Notes: generated from the sequence alone by a model not told the origin. 64,000 nt of DNA from Christiangramia oceanisediminis (GCF_022570735.2 NZ_JANCNS010000003.1:864996-928995), one strand, 5' to 3'. Positions 53,308-63,920 are shown, counted from the stretch's first letter. Numbers and translations are program-made.

Positions 53308-56300
53308 ATGAGAATGAAAGAACAGGGACTCTACTCCCCTCAGAATGAAAGGGATAATTGTGGAGCAGGATTTATTTGTAATTTAAAAGGAGAACGAAGC
53401 AATAAAATCATACATAACGCCATCGATATCCTGGTGAGACTGGAACACCGGGGTGCCGTTAGTGCCGATGGAAAAACCGGAGACGGAGCAGGGATCCTGA
53501 TAGAAGTCCCTCATGATTTCTTTAAAAAAGTTTGTGACTTCGATTTACCCGAATTCCGGGAATATGCGGTTGGAATGGTTTTCCTGCCTAAAAATCAAAA
53601 CCAGTCTGATCTTTGTAAACGCAGCTTCGAAGACGAAGTCAACAACCAGGGACTGGAGGTCCTTGGCTGGCGTAAAGTTCCGGTGAATCATTCCTGCCTG
53701 GGAAAAATGGCCAGTAGAGTAGAACCTGCTATAGAACAGGTCTTTGTGGCCAGGCCAGAAAATATGGATGACCGCACCTTCAATGCGAAGCTTTACTCGG
53801 CTCGAAAGATCGCTGAACATAGTATCGAAAATTCCGGTCTTGCTCAAAGTGATTATTTCTATTTTTCCAGTCTTTCAACTAATACCATAATATATAAAGG
53901 ACTGTTGATGCCCCAGGATATCAACGATTATTATAAGGACCTGAACGATCCGGATCTTATCACCAAACTCGCGCTGGTACACCAGCGTTTCTCAACCAAC
54001 ACCTTCCCTACCTGGGACCTTGCGCAACCTTTCCGCTATATGTGCCATAACGGGGAGATCAATACGCTTCGCGGAAACCTGAGCCGGATGCGTGCGCGTG
54101 AAGAACTTTTTGAAAGTGAGATTTTTGGAGAGGATATCAAGAAGATCCTACCGGTTACTATGGAAGGAAAATCCGATTCGGCTTCCATGGATATGGCACT
54201 GGAAATCCTTTTACAAACAGGACGTTCTCTGCCCGAAGCCATTATGATGATGGTACCCGAAGCCTGGGAGAAGAATCCTTCCATGAACGATAAGAAAAAA
54301 GCATTTTACGAATATAATGCCTGTATCATGGAACCCTGGGACGGACCCGCTTCCATTCCTTTTACCGACGGAAATTACATCGGTGCACTTTTAGACCGAA
54401 ACGGCTTAAGGCCTTCCAGGTACACCGTTACCAAAGACGGTTATGTAGTAATGTCTTCTGAAACCGGGGTCCTGGATATAAAACCAGAAAATGTTTTGAA
54501 ACACGGTAGGCTCGAACCCGGAAGAATGTTCCTGGTAGACATGATCGAAGGCCGAATCGTGGAGGATGAAGAAGTGAAGGAAAAGATCGTTTCAGAAAAA
54601 CCTTACCGAAACTGGCTCGATGAAAATTTACTTCCTCTGGCCAATGTTCCGTATACCGGAAATAAAACCCCGGTGGAAGATATTCCTTATATCACCAGGC
54701 TGAAATTGTTCGGATATACATACGAAGATATTACCACCATCATTTCTCCGATGGCGTCGAAAGCCAAGGAAGCGATCGGCTCTATGGGAACCGATATTCC
54801 ACTGGCAGTGCTTTCAGATAAGCCACAGCTGCTTTTCAATTATTTTAAGCAGCTATTCGCGCAGGTTACCAATCCGCCGCTTGATGGAATTCGGGAAGAG
54901 ATCGTTACCGACATTAGTCTGTCGATTGGTGAAGACCTTAATTTATTTGATATTATCCCTGAGCAGGCCCGAAAATTAAAAATTCAGAATCCGGTTATCT
55001 CGAATGAAGACCTGGACAAAATAAAATACATCGATCAACCCGGCTTTAAGGCCAGGTCGATTTCCATGCTTTATGATGCCGATAAAGGCATGAACGGTCT
55101 TGAAGATAGGCTGGATGAAATGATCCTCGAGATCAATGATGCCGTTGATAATGGCTGCAATATCATTATCCTTTCAGACAGGAATGTGAATCCAGAACTG
55201 GCTCCAATCCCATCAATTCTGGCCTGCTCTTATGTGCATCATAGGGCTAAGGATTATAATAGAAGATCATCCTTCGGGATCGTGATAGAGTCTGCCGAAC
55301 CTAGAGAGCCGCATCACTTTGCTGCTTTATTTGGATATGGCGCCAGCGCGATCAATCCGTATATGGTGAATGAAGTGATCTATGATCTTGTTGAAAGAAA
55401 GGAGATCGATGTTCAGGATCCTGAAGTGGCAGTTGAAAATTTCAATGTCGCCATCGGAAAAGGGATCGTGAAGATCATGAACAAAATTGGAATTTCAACG
55501 CTTCTCTCCTACCGCGGATCCCAGATCTTTGAGATCCTTGGATTGAATAAGAAATTCGTCAATAAATATTTCACCAATACACCAACCCGAATTGAAGGGA
55601 TCGGACTTTATGAGGTTGAGAAGGAAATTCAGAAGCGCTACCAACACGCCTTCTTTCCACCTGAAACTGAAACCGACCTGGACCTGGAGATGGGCGGCGA
55701 TTACCGCTGGAGACGTAATGGTGAACGCCATGTTTTCAATCCCGCCAGCGTAGCCAAGCTTCAGCAGGCAGTAAAGCAAAACTCTTACGCAACCTATACC
55801 GAATATTCTAAAATAATCAACGAGCAGAATGAAAAGCTCATGACCTTAAGAGGAATGTTCAAATTCAAGGACCTGAACCCTATTCCTATTGAGGAAGTAG
55901 AACCATGGACCGAAATCGTGAAAAGGTTCAAAACCGGTGCAATGTCTTTTGGGTCGATAAGCAAGGAAGCCCATGAAAACCTGGCCATTGCCATGAACCG
56001 TATCAAGGGAAAGAGCAATTCTGGGGAAGGTGGTGAAGATGCCGGTCGTTTTCAGAAAGACATCAACGGGAACTGGCGAAATTCTGCGATCAAACAGGTT
56101 GCTTCGGGAAGATTTGGTGTAAGTATCGATTATCTTACCAACGCCAGGGAAATTCAGATCAAAATGGCACAGGGAGCCAAGCCCGGAGAAGGCGGACAGC
56201 TTCCCGGCCCAAAAGTAAATCCAGATATTGCCAAAACAAGGAATTCAACGCCTTATGTTGGCTTGATCTCTCCTCCACCACACCACGATATTTATTCTAT

Positions 56301-57831
56301 TGAGGATCTGGCTCAGCTGATCTTTGACCTGAAAAATGCAAATCGTGAAGCCAGGATTAATGTAAAACTGGTTTCAAAAGTTGGGGTAGGAACAATCGCC
56401 GCGGGTGTGGCAAAGGCCAAGGCAGATGTTGTGTTAATTTCAGGTTACGACGGAGGAACAGGAGCTTCCCCGCTCACTTCTCTGAGACATGCCGGATTAC
56501 CCTGGGAACTGGGAATTGCCGAAGCACAACAAACCCTATTACTGAACAACCTTCGAAGCAGGATCGTGGTAGAATGCGATGGCCAGCTTAAAACTGGTCG
56601 CGATGTTGCCATTGCCTGTCTTCTGGGGGCGGAAGAATTCGGTTTTTCAACAGCCCCGCTAGTTGCTACCGGATGTATCATGATGCGAGCCTGCCATTTA
56701 AATACCTGCCCGGTTGGGATCGCAACCCAGGACCCGGAGCTTCGAAAGAACTTTAAAGGAACCCCAGAAAATGTGATCAATTTCATGTATTTCATCGCGC
56801 AGGAATTGCGGGAGATCATGGCACAATTAGGTTTCAGAACCATGAACGAGATGGTTGGCCAATGCCAGAAACTGGATATGAACCGTGCCATCAAGCATTA
56901 CAAAGCCCAGGGCATCGATCTTTCCAATATTCTGCATAAACCGAATCTGAAGGATGGTGTTCCCCTGGCAAATACTGAAAAACAATTACACAACCTGGAA
57001 GGGGTGCTGGATTTTGAAATCCTGAAACAGGCGCACCCGGCTATTTATAGAAAAGAACCGGTCACGCTCGATTTCCCTATCAGTAATACCAATCGAACCA
57101 CAGGTGCGATCATCAGCAATGAGATCTCCAAGATTCATGGTTCCATCGGTTTACCTAAAAATACGCTTACCCTGAACTTCAATGGTTCAGCCGGGCAAAG
57201 TTTTGGGGCCTTTGCAGCAAAAGGTTTAAACCTGAATATCGAAGGAAACTCTAATGATTACTTCGGAAAAGGACTTTCCGGGGCGATACTTTCCGTGAGA
57301 AAACCTAAAGAGGCAACCTTCAAATCCAATGAAAATATCATCATCGGGAATGTAGCGCTGTATGGAGCGATCACCGGAGAAGCCTATATTAACGGGATTG
57401 GAGGCGAACGCTTCTGTGTACGAAATTCAGGGGCAAAGGCCGTAATAGAAGGAATTGGTGACCATGGTTGTGAATATATGACCGGTGGTGTTGCCGTTAT
57501 TTTAGGAAAGATCGGAAGGAATTTTGCCGCCGGGATGAGTGGAGGTACCGCTTATATCTATGATCCTAAGAACGACCTGGACCGAAACAATTTCAATATG
57601 GAAATGATCGAGTTCGAGGAAGCTTCCGAGGAAAACCTTCAGGAACTGGAAGAATTGATCGTGAATCATTACCAGTACACCGAAAGTGAAATAGCAAGGG
57701 AGATCCTGAACAACTGGGATGAAGAAAAGAAGAATTTCATTAAGGTAATGCCTACCGAATACAAGAAGGCACTACAGAAACTTGAAGAGAAAAAGAAAAA
57801 AGAAGAAGAGGTAGATCTTAAAACTGCATAA
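53308..57831 (+). CDS. gltB: Glutamate synthase large subunit
   Basis: 1507 residues. After a short propeptide (MRMKEQGLYSPQNERDN) the N-terminal nucleophile Cys18 starts CGAGF of the glutaminase domain. The central domain and the FMN-binding synthase domain follow. The 3Fe-4S cysteines are at about 1122, 1128 and 1133 in TGCIMMRACHLNTCPVG, and GXG-repeat beta-helix motifs come after them. It makes glutamate from glutamine and 2-oxoglutarate with GltD. The gltD ATG follows 2 bases after its stop. A second ATG at residue 3 is an alternative start. Confidence 0.97.
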   Translation: MRMKEQGLYSPQNERDNCGAGFICNLKGERSNKIIHNAIDILVRLEHRGAVSADGKTGDGAGILIEVPHDFFKKVCDFDLPEFREYAVGMVFLPKNQNQSDLCKRSFEDEVNNQGLEVLGWRKVPVNHSCLGKMASRVEPAIEQVFVARPENMDDRTFNAKLYSARKIAEHSIENSGLAQSDYFYFSSLSTNTIIYKGLLMPQDINDYYKDLNDPDLITKLALVHQRFSTNTFPTWDLAQPFRYMCHNGEINTLRGNLSRMRAREELFESEIFGEDIKKILPVTMEGKSDSASMDMALEILLQTGRSLPEAIMMMVPEAWEKNPSMNDKKKAFYEYNACIMEPWDGPASIPFTDGNYIGALLDRNGLRPSRYTVTKDGYVVMSSETGVLDIKPENVLKHGRLEPGRMFLVDMIEGRIVEDEEVKEKIVSEKPYRNWLDENLLPLANVPYTGNKTPVEDIPYITRLKLFGYTYEDITTIISPMASKAKEAIGSMGTDIPLAVLSDKPQLLFNYFKQLFAQVTNPPLDGIREEIVTDISLSIGEDLNLFDIIPEQARKLKIQNPVISNEDLDKIKYIDQPGFKARSISMLYDADKGMNGLEDRLDEMILEINDAVDNGCNIIILSDRNVNPELAPIPSILACSYVHHRAKDYNRRSSFGIVIESAEPREPHHFAALFGYGASAINPYMVNEVIYDLVERKEIDVQDPEVAVENFNVAIGKGIVKIMNKIGISTLLSYRGSQIFEILGLNKKFVNKYFTNTPTRIEGIGLYEVEKEIQKRYQHAFFPPETETDLDLEMGGDYRWRRNGERHVFNPASVAKLQQAVKQNSYATYTEYSKIINEQNEKLMTLRGMFKFKDLNPIPIEEVEPWTEIVKRFKTGAMSFGSISKEAHENLAIAMNRIKGKSNSGEGGEDAGRFQKDINGNWRNSAIKQVASGRFGVSIDYLTNAREIQIKMAQGAKPGEGGQLPGPKVNPDIAKTRNSTPYVGLISPPPHHDIYSIEDLAQLIFDLKNANREARINVKLVSKVGVGTIAAGVAKAKADVVLISGYDGGTGASPLTSLRHAGLPWELGIAEAQQTLLLNNLRSRIVVECDGQLKTGRDVAIACLLGAEEFGFSTAPLVATGCIMMRACHLNTCPVGIATQDPELRKNFKGTPENVINFMYFIAQELREIMAQLGFRTMNEMVGQCQKLDMNRAIKHYKAQGIDLSNILHKPNLKDGVPLANTEKQLHNLEGVLDFEILKQAHPAIYRKEPVTLDFPISNTNRTTGAIISNEISKIHGSIGLPKNTLTLNFNGSAGQSFGAFAAKGLNLNIEGNSNDYFGKGLSGAILSVRKPKEATFKSNENIIIGNVALYGAITGEAYINGIGGERFCVRNSGAKAVIEGIGDHGCEYMTGGVAVILGKIGRNFAAGMSGGTAYIYDPKNDLDRNNFNMEMIEFEEASEENLQELEELIVNHYQYTESEIAREILNNWDEEKKNFIKVMPTEYKKALQKLEEKKKKEEEVDLKTA

Positions 57832-57833
57832 GA

Positions 57834-59294
57834 ATGGGTGAATTAAGAGGATTTTTAGAATACGAACGCAAGGAAGAAGAAGATATAAAGCCCCAGGACA
57901 GGGTAAAGAATTATAAGGAATTTCATAAAGAGCTTCCTACCGAGGAATTACAGAAACAGGGCGGACGCTGTATGGATTGCGGCATTCCGTTTTGTCATAG
58001 CGGCTGCCCGCTGGGAAATTTGATCCCAGATTTCAATGACGCCGTTTATCGAAACGAGTGGCAAAAGGCTCTTAAAATTTTACATGCCACGAACAATTTT
58101 CCTGAATTTACGGGAAGACTTTGCCCGGCACCTTGCGAGTCGGCCTGTGTTTTAGGCATTATAGAGCCGCCTGTTGCCATTGAAATGATCGAGAAATACA
58201 TCGTGGAGCGAGGCTTTAAAGAAGGCTGGGTAAAGCCCGAACCGCCCGCCCATCGCACCGATAAGAAGATTGCGGTTGTTGGTTCAGGACCTGCCGGATT
58301 AGCTGCTGCACAACAACTGAATCGCGCCGGACATCATGTGACCGTTTTTGAGCGTGATGCGAAAATCGGCGGATTGCTTCGATATGGCATTCCAGATTTC
58401 AAGATGGAAAAAAAGGTGATAGATCGCCGTTTAGAGCAAATGGAAGCTGAAGGGATCAAATTTCAACCCAATACCGAAGTTGGAAAAAATTACTCCATTG
58501 AAGAATTGAAAAGTTTCGATGCTGTTGTTTTATGTGGTGGAGCAACCGAAAGGCGAAAACTGCCAATTCCCGGCTCTGATGCCGAAGGCGTGGTACAGGC
58601 AATGGAATTTTTGAAACATAATAATGAAGCCGTAGATGGCCTTCATGAAGTTGAGGAAAGACTTAGCGCCAAAGGCAAGGATGTGATCGTGATTGGTGGT
58701 GGTGACACAGGATCAGATTGCGTGGGAACTTCTAACAGACATGGTGCAAAATCGGTTACCAATTTTGAGATCATGCCTCTTCCACCAGAAAAAAGATCTT
58801 CAGAAAATCCGTGGCCTTACTGGCCATTCACGCTGAAGACAAGTTCTTCTCACGAAGAGGGAGTGGAAAGGAACTGGAGCATACAAACAAAGGAATTTGT
58901 AAAAGATGAATCCGGAAAGTTAAAAGGCCTGAAAACGGTACAGGTAGAATGGATCAAAAAACCTGGCAAGAGACCTGAATTAAAAGAAATCCCGGAAACC
59001 GAAAAAGAGTGGCCCTGTGATCTTGCGTTGCTTTCTTTAGGCTTTACCGGACCTGAAAAAAGTCTGGGGGAACAGCTTGGTCTGGAAATAGATGAAAGAA
59101 CAAATATCAAAGGAAAAAAGGATTACAGTACCAACTTAAAAAACATCTTTGTAGCCGGTGATATGAGAAGAGGCCAGTCATTGATAGTTTGGGCAATTTC
59201 TGAAGGACGCGAAGCCGCACATCATGTAGATAAGTTTCTTATGGGAAAATCGAAATTGCCAATTAAAGGTGAAGGTGATCTGCCAACTCCTTAA
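57834..59294 (+). CDS. gltD: Glutamate synthase small subunit
   Basis: 486 residues. N-terminal iron-sulfur cysteines lie in GGRCMDCGIPFCHSGCPLGN and GRLCPAPCESACVLG. The FAD fold is VVGSGPAGLAAAQQL and the NADPH fold VIVIGGGDTGSDCVG, with GDMRRGQSLIVWAI near the end. It passes electrons from NADPH to GltB. Last gene of gltBD, closed by a bidirectional terminator. Confidence 0.97.
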   Translation: MGELRGFLEYERKEEEDIKPQDRVKNYKEFHKELPTEELQKQGGRCMDCGIPFCHSGCPLGNLIPDFNDAVYRNEWQKALKILHATNNFPEFTGRLCPAPCESACVLGIIEPPVAIEMIEKYIVERGFKEGWVKPEPPAHRTDKKIAVVGSGPAGLAAAQQLNRAGHHVTVFERDAKIGGLLRYGIPDFKMEKKVIDRRLEQMEAEGIKFQPNTEVGKNYSIEELKSFDAVVLCGGATERRKLPIPGSDAEGVVQAMEFLKHNNEAVDGLHEVEERLSAKGKDVIVIGGGDTGSDCVGTSNRHGAKSVTNFEIMPLPPEKRSSENPWPYWPFTLKTSSSHEEGVERNWSIQTKEFVKDESGKLKGLKTVQVEWIKKPGKRPELKEIPETEKEWPCDLALLSLGFTGPEKSLGEQLGLEIDERTNIKGKKDYSTNLKNIFVAGDMRRGQSLIVWAISEGREAAHHVDKFLMGKSKLPIKGEGDLPTP

Positions 59295-59327
59295 CCTGTA
59301 TAAGATAGTTTAAAGAATTGTTGTTAT

Positions 59328-59364
59328 AAATAAGCCTTTCCGCAGTTACGGAAAGGCTTATTTA
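59328..59364. terminator. Bidirectional intrinsic terminator
   Basis: AAATAAGCCTTTCCG / CGGAAAGGCTTATTT, a perfect 15-base-pair stem with a six-base loop. It lies between convergent gltD and the creatininase-family gene. Confidence 0.93.
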
Positions 59365-59379
59365 TTTTTTCAGAGCTAT

Positions 59380-60255
59380 TTATTTCTTTGAAGAGGCTTC
59401 CATTTCCTCAAAATATTTCTTCTGCAGCTCAAGAGTTCGGGTATCCTTCTTTATCGCCTTAAGCGCCTCTACGATATTGCCTACATGATGACTGGTAACA
59501 AGTTCCCCTAACTCTTTTGTTCCGGTTTCTCCTTTCCCGGCATAATGATTAGGGAACGAAGCGTACCACCAAATAGACCGGTAAACATTAGGAATTTCAC
59601 TTAGCCTATCCTGGTCAACTCCAGATTCATTGGTCGCCCTTTCCTGCTTAACCAGTTCTGGCCGTAGATAAAGCAGTTCAGATGTTTCACGTTCCCCTCC
59701 GTGCATATCTCCAGATGCATCTGAGTTTCTCATTGCTGACAGTCGCTCCTGATATTCCTGGTCACTACCAGGATCATAAAAATATATTACATAGTCCCTG
59801 GGACTTTCCATTTGATTCTGAACGAAATATCGCAGCATATACGGGTTGCCACCATGAGTATTCACAATAAGTATTTTATTGAAACCATTTCTGGCAATCT
59901 CTTTACAGGTCTCTTCAAGTAATTTCATGGTCAAATCGCTGGGAAGTGAAAAAGTTCCCTGTATATGCTTGGCTTCGTTGACCTGCCCGTAGAAATAATC
60001 GGGGAAAACCACCGCATATTCCTCTGCGGCAGCCCTATCTGCCCATTGCCTCGCCCTGATAAGGTCTGAACCTATTGGACCATGCAATCCATGTTTTTCA
60101 AGAATTCCAATAGGCAGAATGATGGTTCTATTTGATTTTTCGATTGCTTCTGGCCAGTCACTGGCGGTTAGTTCATCCCACCTATGAGGAATATCCTGGG
60201 CAAATACGGAGAAGCTGATAAATAAAAAGAAGACAAGGTTTTTAAACATTTTCAT
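59380..60255 (-). CDS. Exported creatininase-family amidohydrolase
   Basis: 291 residues. A signal peptide (MKMFKNLVFFLFISFSVFAQ) precedes the creatininase fold. Metal-site motifs are visible: LPIGILEKHGLHGPIGSD (Glu, His and Asp), NTHGGN and HGGERETSELLYL. Most described family members are cytoplasmic (creatininase, MftE-type and others), so the clear export signal is notable. Substrate unknown, presumably a cyclic amide or small amide in the periplasm. A second ATG at residue 3 is an alternative start. Not clearly linked to ackA/pta. Confidence 0.86.
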   Translation of the reverse strand: MKMFKNLVFFLFISFSVFAQDIPHRWDELTASDWPEAIEKSNRTIILPIGILEKHGLHGPIGSDLIRARQWADRAAAEEYAVVFPDYFYGQVNEAKHIQGTFSLPSDLTMKLLEETCKEIARNGFNKILIVNTHGGNPYMLRYFVQNQMESPRDYVIYFYDPGSDQEYQERLSAMRNSDASGDMHGGERETSELLYLRPELVKQERATNESGVDQDRLSEIPNVYRSIWWYASFPNHYAGKGETGTKELGELVTSHHVGNIVEALKAIKKDTRTLELQKKYFEEMEASSKK

Positions 60256-60345
60256 AAGTTTAATTCAATTTGTAAATGCTTAAAATACAAATTATAACTA
60301 AAAACAAAGCCAGGTCATTCCTCGTTGGAATTGAATAGAAAAAAT

Positions 60346-60370
60346 AAAGCAGTCAATTTTTGACTGCTTT
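60346..60370 (-). terminator. Intrinsic terminator of pta-ackA
   Basis: AAAGCAGTCAA / TTGACTGCTTT stem with a three-base loop; on the minus strand followed by ATTTTTTC. It is 37 bases after the ackA stop. Confidence 0.88.
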
Positions 60371-60406
60371 TATACGTTTTAAATCCAAGACCTAAGAATA
60401 AATACT

Positions 60407-61594
60407 TTAAGAAATCAGCTCAAATGTTTGCTGTGCAATTTCCAGTTCCTCGTTCGTAGGAATTACGAAGATCTTTACTTTTGAGTCTTCAGCCTGGATC
60501 TCCCTGGATTTTTTACTCCGAATTTTATTTTTTTCCTCATTGATTTTGATTCCGAAGAAATCCATATCACTACACACCATTTTTCGAATCACATCGCTAT
60601 TCTCCCCTATTCCTGCTGTGAAAACCAGGGCATCCACCCCGTTCATCGCCGCAGCATAGGCTCCAATATATTTTTTAATACGATAGGCATTCATTTCAAG
60701 TGCCAGCTGGCATTGCTTATCCCCATTTTCTGCCTGTTCTTCAATATCCCTCAGGTCGCTATAACCAGTTAGACCATACATTCCGCTTTTCTTATGCAAC
60801 AAATCACTCACTTCCTGCGAGGTATAGCCCAGTTCATCTATCAGGTAAAAAATAACCGACTGGTCTATGTCTCCACTTCGGGTTCCCATAATGAGTCCAT
60901 TCACCGGAGCAAAGCCCAATGAATGATCCAGGCTTTTTCCATCCTTTATTGCAGTCATACTGCAACCATTTCCCAGGTGGATACTGATGATCTTCGAATT
61001 CTCTTTCTGAAGCTGATCAATTGCCTTTTTTGTAACATACTTATGGCTGGTCCCATGAAATCCATAGAGTTGGATATGGTTCTCTTCATAGAGTTCATTT
61101 GGGATCGCATACTGGGCAGCCTTCCTGGGAATGCTCGTATGAAAAGAGGTGTCAAAAACAGCGATCTGCCTGGAATCTGGAAACAGTTCTTCGGCAACTT
61201 CAATACCTTTCAGATTAGCCGGATTATGCAAAGGAGCCAGTGAAAAATATTCCCTGATCTGTTGCTTTACTTGTGAATCGATCAAAATAGTTTTAGAAAA
61301 TGCATTCCCACCGTGCACAACCCGATGGCCAACAGCAGCGATTTCCTCTCTATTCTTGATAACTCCTTTTTCGGAACTCATCAAATGGTCTGTAATCGCT
61401 TTTAATGAGACCGCATGGTCTTTGGCCTCTAGTTGTTCAGAAATCTTATTATTACCCGCCTTAAAATGAAGCATGGCATTATCAAGTCCGATTCGTTCCA
61501 CCATCCCGGAAGCCAAGACTGCTTCAGAAGGCATTTGTATAAGTTGAAATTTTAAGGAAGAACTTCCCGAGTTTATGATTAAAATATTTTTCAT
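60407..61594 (-). CDS. ackA: Acetate kinase
   Basis: 395 residues from the ATG at 61594; a TTG at 61600 adds two residues. Family motifs are NSGSSSLKF, GHRVVHGG, FDTSFH, YGFHGTSHKYV, HLGNGCS and FTAGIGENS. It interconverts acetyl phosphate and acetate with ATP formation. It lies 6 bases after pta, forming the acetate pathway operon. Confidence 0.97.
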   Translation of the reverse strand: MKNILIINSGSSSLKFQLIQMPSEAVLASGMVERIGLDNAMLHFKAGNNKISEQLEAKDHAVSLKAITDHLMSSEKGVIKNREEIAAVGHRVVHGGNAFSKTILIDSQVKQQIREYFSLAPLHNPANLKGIEVAEELFPDSRQIAVFDTSFHTSIPRKAAQYAIPNELYEENHIQLYGFHGTSHKYVTKKAIDQLQKENSKIISIHLGNGCSMTAIKDGKSLDHSLGFAPVNGLIMGTRSGDIDQSVIFYLIDELGYTSQEVSDLLHKKSGMYGLTGYSDLRDIEEQAENGDKQCQLALEMNAYRIKKYIGAYAAAMNGVDALVFTAGIGENSDVIRKMVCSDMDFFGIKINEEKNKIRSKKSREIQAEDSKVKIFVIPTNEELEIAQQTFELIS

Positions 61595-61600
61595 TTTCAA

Positions 61601-63694
61601 TTAAATTCCCTGTGCCTGAATGGCGGTTAGAATTACGGTATTATAAATATCGGCCACGGTACATCCACGGCTTAGATCGTTCACCGGTTTGTTAAGCCCC
61701 TGCAGCATCGGTCCAATTGCCAGTGCGCCAGTTTCTCTTTGAACGGCTTTATAAGTATTATTTCCTGTATTAAGATCCGGGAAGATCAGCACATTCGCCT
61801 GTCCTGCCACTTCTGAATCGGGTAATTTACTTTTACCAACGCTTAAATCCACGGCGGCGTCATACTGAATTGGGCCTTCCACCTTAAGGTCTGGTCGTCG
61901 TTCCTTAACGATCGTGGTAGCTGCTCGTACTCTATCCACATCGGCTCCCTTTCCTGAAGTTCCTGAGGAATAGGAAAGCATGGCTATCTTAGGTTCTATT
62001 CCGAAAGCCTTTGCGCTTTCAGCAGAAGAGATCGTGATCTCAGCCAGTTCTTCGGCAGTAGGATTCGGATTAATAGCGCAATCACCAAATACCGACACAC
62101 GATCCTCCAGGCACATAAAAAATACGGAAGATACAACGGAAACATTTGGCTTGGTTTTTATGAACTGAAGCGCCGGCAATATGGTATGCTGGGTAGTATG
62201 GGCGGCTCCTGAAACCATTCCGTCTGCATGGCCTTTATAGATCATCATGGTTCCGAAATAGGACACATCGCTCATTCGGTCTTTGGCCATATCCATATTC
62301 ACCCCCTTATGCTTTCTCAATTCATAAAAGGTTTCGGCATAATCCTTAAAATGAACTGAGCTTACAGGATCAATAATATTGATCTTGGAAAAGTCAAGAT
62401 CCAGTTGGATCTTTGCAACGGTTTTCCTTATCTCATCTTCATTACCTAACAGAGTTAAATCTACCAGGTTCATATCAATTAGCCGTTTTGCTGCGGTAAG
62501 GATCCGGGGGTCGTTACCTTCGGGTAAAACTATATGCTTTTTGCTTTTCCTGGCGCGTTGTACCAGTCCATATTGAAACATCCTGGGCGTAATTCCCTTT
62601 GGTTTATAGTCGATTAGTTTTTCAACCAGGGAATCAAATGACACATAGCGCTCAAAGGTACTGATGGTGGTTTGTATCTTCTGAATACTATCAGCATAGA
62701 TATTCGATTTAATATCTCCCACTTTATTAGTGACACTGAAGGTTCCATCTTCCACCGAAATGATCGGCACGATATCCGATAGTCCTTCGATCAGTTTTAA
62801 TATCGATTCTTCCGGGGTTAATCCACCTGTGAGGATAATTCCTGAAATTCGTGGATAATTACTCGAAATATTAGCCTGTAACGCACCAAGTATAATATCT
62901 GCCCGATCCCCGGGAGTGATCACAAGGCTTTCATTTTTCAGAGTGGTAAGGTAGTTGCGCAATTGCATAGCGCCCACTCCAAAACTTCCACTCTGGTTAT
63001 CCAGAAAATCCCCTCCAAACAGAACCTTTCCATTAAGGGCCTTTACGATCTCCTTCAGGGTTGGATTATCGAGCATAGGAATGAGTGGGATCGCAAAAAC
63101 CCCAACTTCCTCTGGCAAAATACCACGCATATTCTTTTTAGCAGGCTCAAGATTCTCTTCAAAGATCTTGTTGCTCACCATGGCCATCACCTGAACTTCC
63201 TTATCTTTAAATGCCTGGTAGGCCATTTGCTGACTGCCCAGTAATTGCTCCCAGGTCTTATTCTGGCCACTCACCACGATAATCACAGGTATTCCCAGGT
63301 TTTTTGCAATAACCGTATTCACATCGAATTCGAATACATTCCCTTCTCCAGAAAAATCACTGCCCTCAACCAGGATAAAATCAAAATGTTCTTCCAGCAT
63401 TTTGTATTTGGAAATAATAGTATCTATTATCTCTCCCGCTTTCCCTTCATTTCTTTTAAGGATCACTTCACTTCGGGTAAATGCGTACGTATCCTCATAA
63501 GGTATATTCAAATTAAAGTACGTGAGAATAGTATCGATATGATTATCTCTTTCTCCTTCTGAAGTATCATTAATTATTGGCCGAAAATATCCTACTTTCA
63601 TCATTTTACCCAGAAGGGTACGCATTAGACCAAGGCTTATCATGGATTTACCGCTGTGGGATTCCAGCGTGGCAATGTAGATTCCTTTATTCAT
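61601..63694 (-). CDS. pta: Phosphate acetyltransferase, long form
   Basis: 697 residues. The N-terminal P-loop-like region resembles dethiobiotin synthetase (ATLESHSGKSMISLGLM at about 9). The central DRTGG domain (GDRADIILGAL, SGIILTGG) is followed by the C-terminal catalytic PTA domain with LPEGNDPRILTAA, GMVSGAAHTT and MLSYSSGTSGKG. It converts acetyl-CoA and phosphate to acetyl phosphate. The long form with regulatory N-terminal half is common in Bacteroidota and enterics. First gene of pta-ackA. Confidence 0.97.
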   Translation of the reverse strand: MNKGIYIATLESHSGKSMISLGLMRTLLGKMMKVGYFRPIINDTSEGERDNHIDTILTYFNLNIPYEDTYAFTRSEVILKRNEGKAGEIIDTIISKYKMLEEHFDFILVEGSDFSGEGNVFEFDVNTVIAKNLGIPVIIVVSGQNKTWEQLLGSQQMAYQAFKDKEVQVMAMVSNKIFEENLEPAKKNMRGILPEEVGVFAIPLIPMLDNPTLKEIVKALNGKVLFGGDFLDNQSGSFGVGAMQLRNYLTTLKNESLVITPGDRADIILGALQANISSNYPRISGIILTGGLTPEESILKLIEGLSDIVPIISVEDGTFSVTNKVGDIKSNIYADSIQKIQTTISTFERYVSFDSLVEKLIDYKPKGITPRMFQYGLVQRARKSKKHIVLPEGNDPRILTAAKRLIDMNLVDLTLLGNEDEIRKTVAKIQLDLDFSKINIIDPVSSVHFKDYAETFYELRKHKGVNMDMAKDRMSDVSYFGTMMIYKGHADGMVSGAAHTTQHTILPALQFIKTKPNVSVVSSVFFMCLEDRVSVFGDCAINPNPTAEELAEITISSAESAKAFGIEPKIAMLSYSSGTSGKGADVDRVRAATTIVKERRPDLKVEGPIQYDAAVDLSVGKSKLPDSEVAGQANVLIFPDLNTGNNTYKAVQRETGALAIGPMLQGLNKPVNDLSRGCTVADIYNTVILTAIQAQGI

Positions 63695-63711
63695 AGTGAT
63701 AAATTGTACGG

Positions 63712-63719
63712 CAAAAATA
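63712..63719 (-). promoter_or_regulatory. Candidate -7 box of pta-ackA
   Basis: Minus strand TATTTTTG, an exact TAnnTTTG match 17 bases before the pta ATG. No clear -33 partner. The remaining ~160 bases to the rRNA terminator show no gene. Confidence 0.5.
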
Positions 63720-63882
63720 AGGCTTATTGGAAAATGAGGCTTTTAAGCATTTATTAAAAGATGCTAAACATGATATGAATCATGCTTTTCCAGGCTAGGT
63801 AAGATGGAGAAAATGCATGTACGAGACTACTGTTGATCAAAGATTGAATAATTAGAAAGCCTTGTTCACTTTTCCCCAAAAA

Positions 63883-63914
63883 AAAACCCTCATCATAAGA
63901 ATGATGAGGGTTTT
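63883..63914 (-). terminator. Intrinsic terminator of the rRNA operon
   Basis: AAAACCCTCATCAT / ATGATGAGGGTTTT, a perfect 14-base-pair stem with a four-base loop and a long T-run on the minus strand, just 3' of 5S rRNA. Confidence 0.93.
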
Positions 63915-63920
63915 CAAAAG

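Noticed and set aside
60923..61243. Plus-strand frame opposite ackA
   Set aside because: Lies wholly within the conserved acetate kinase gene on the other strand, with no supporting features.
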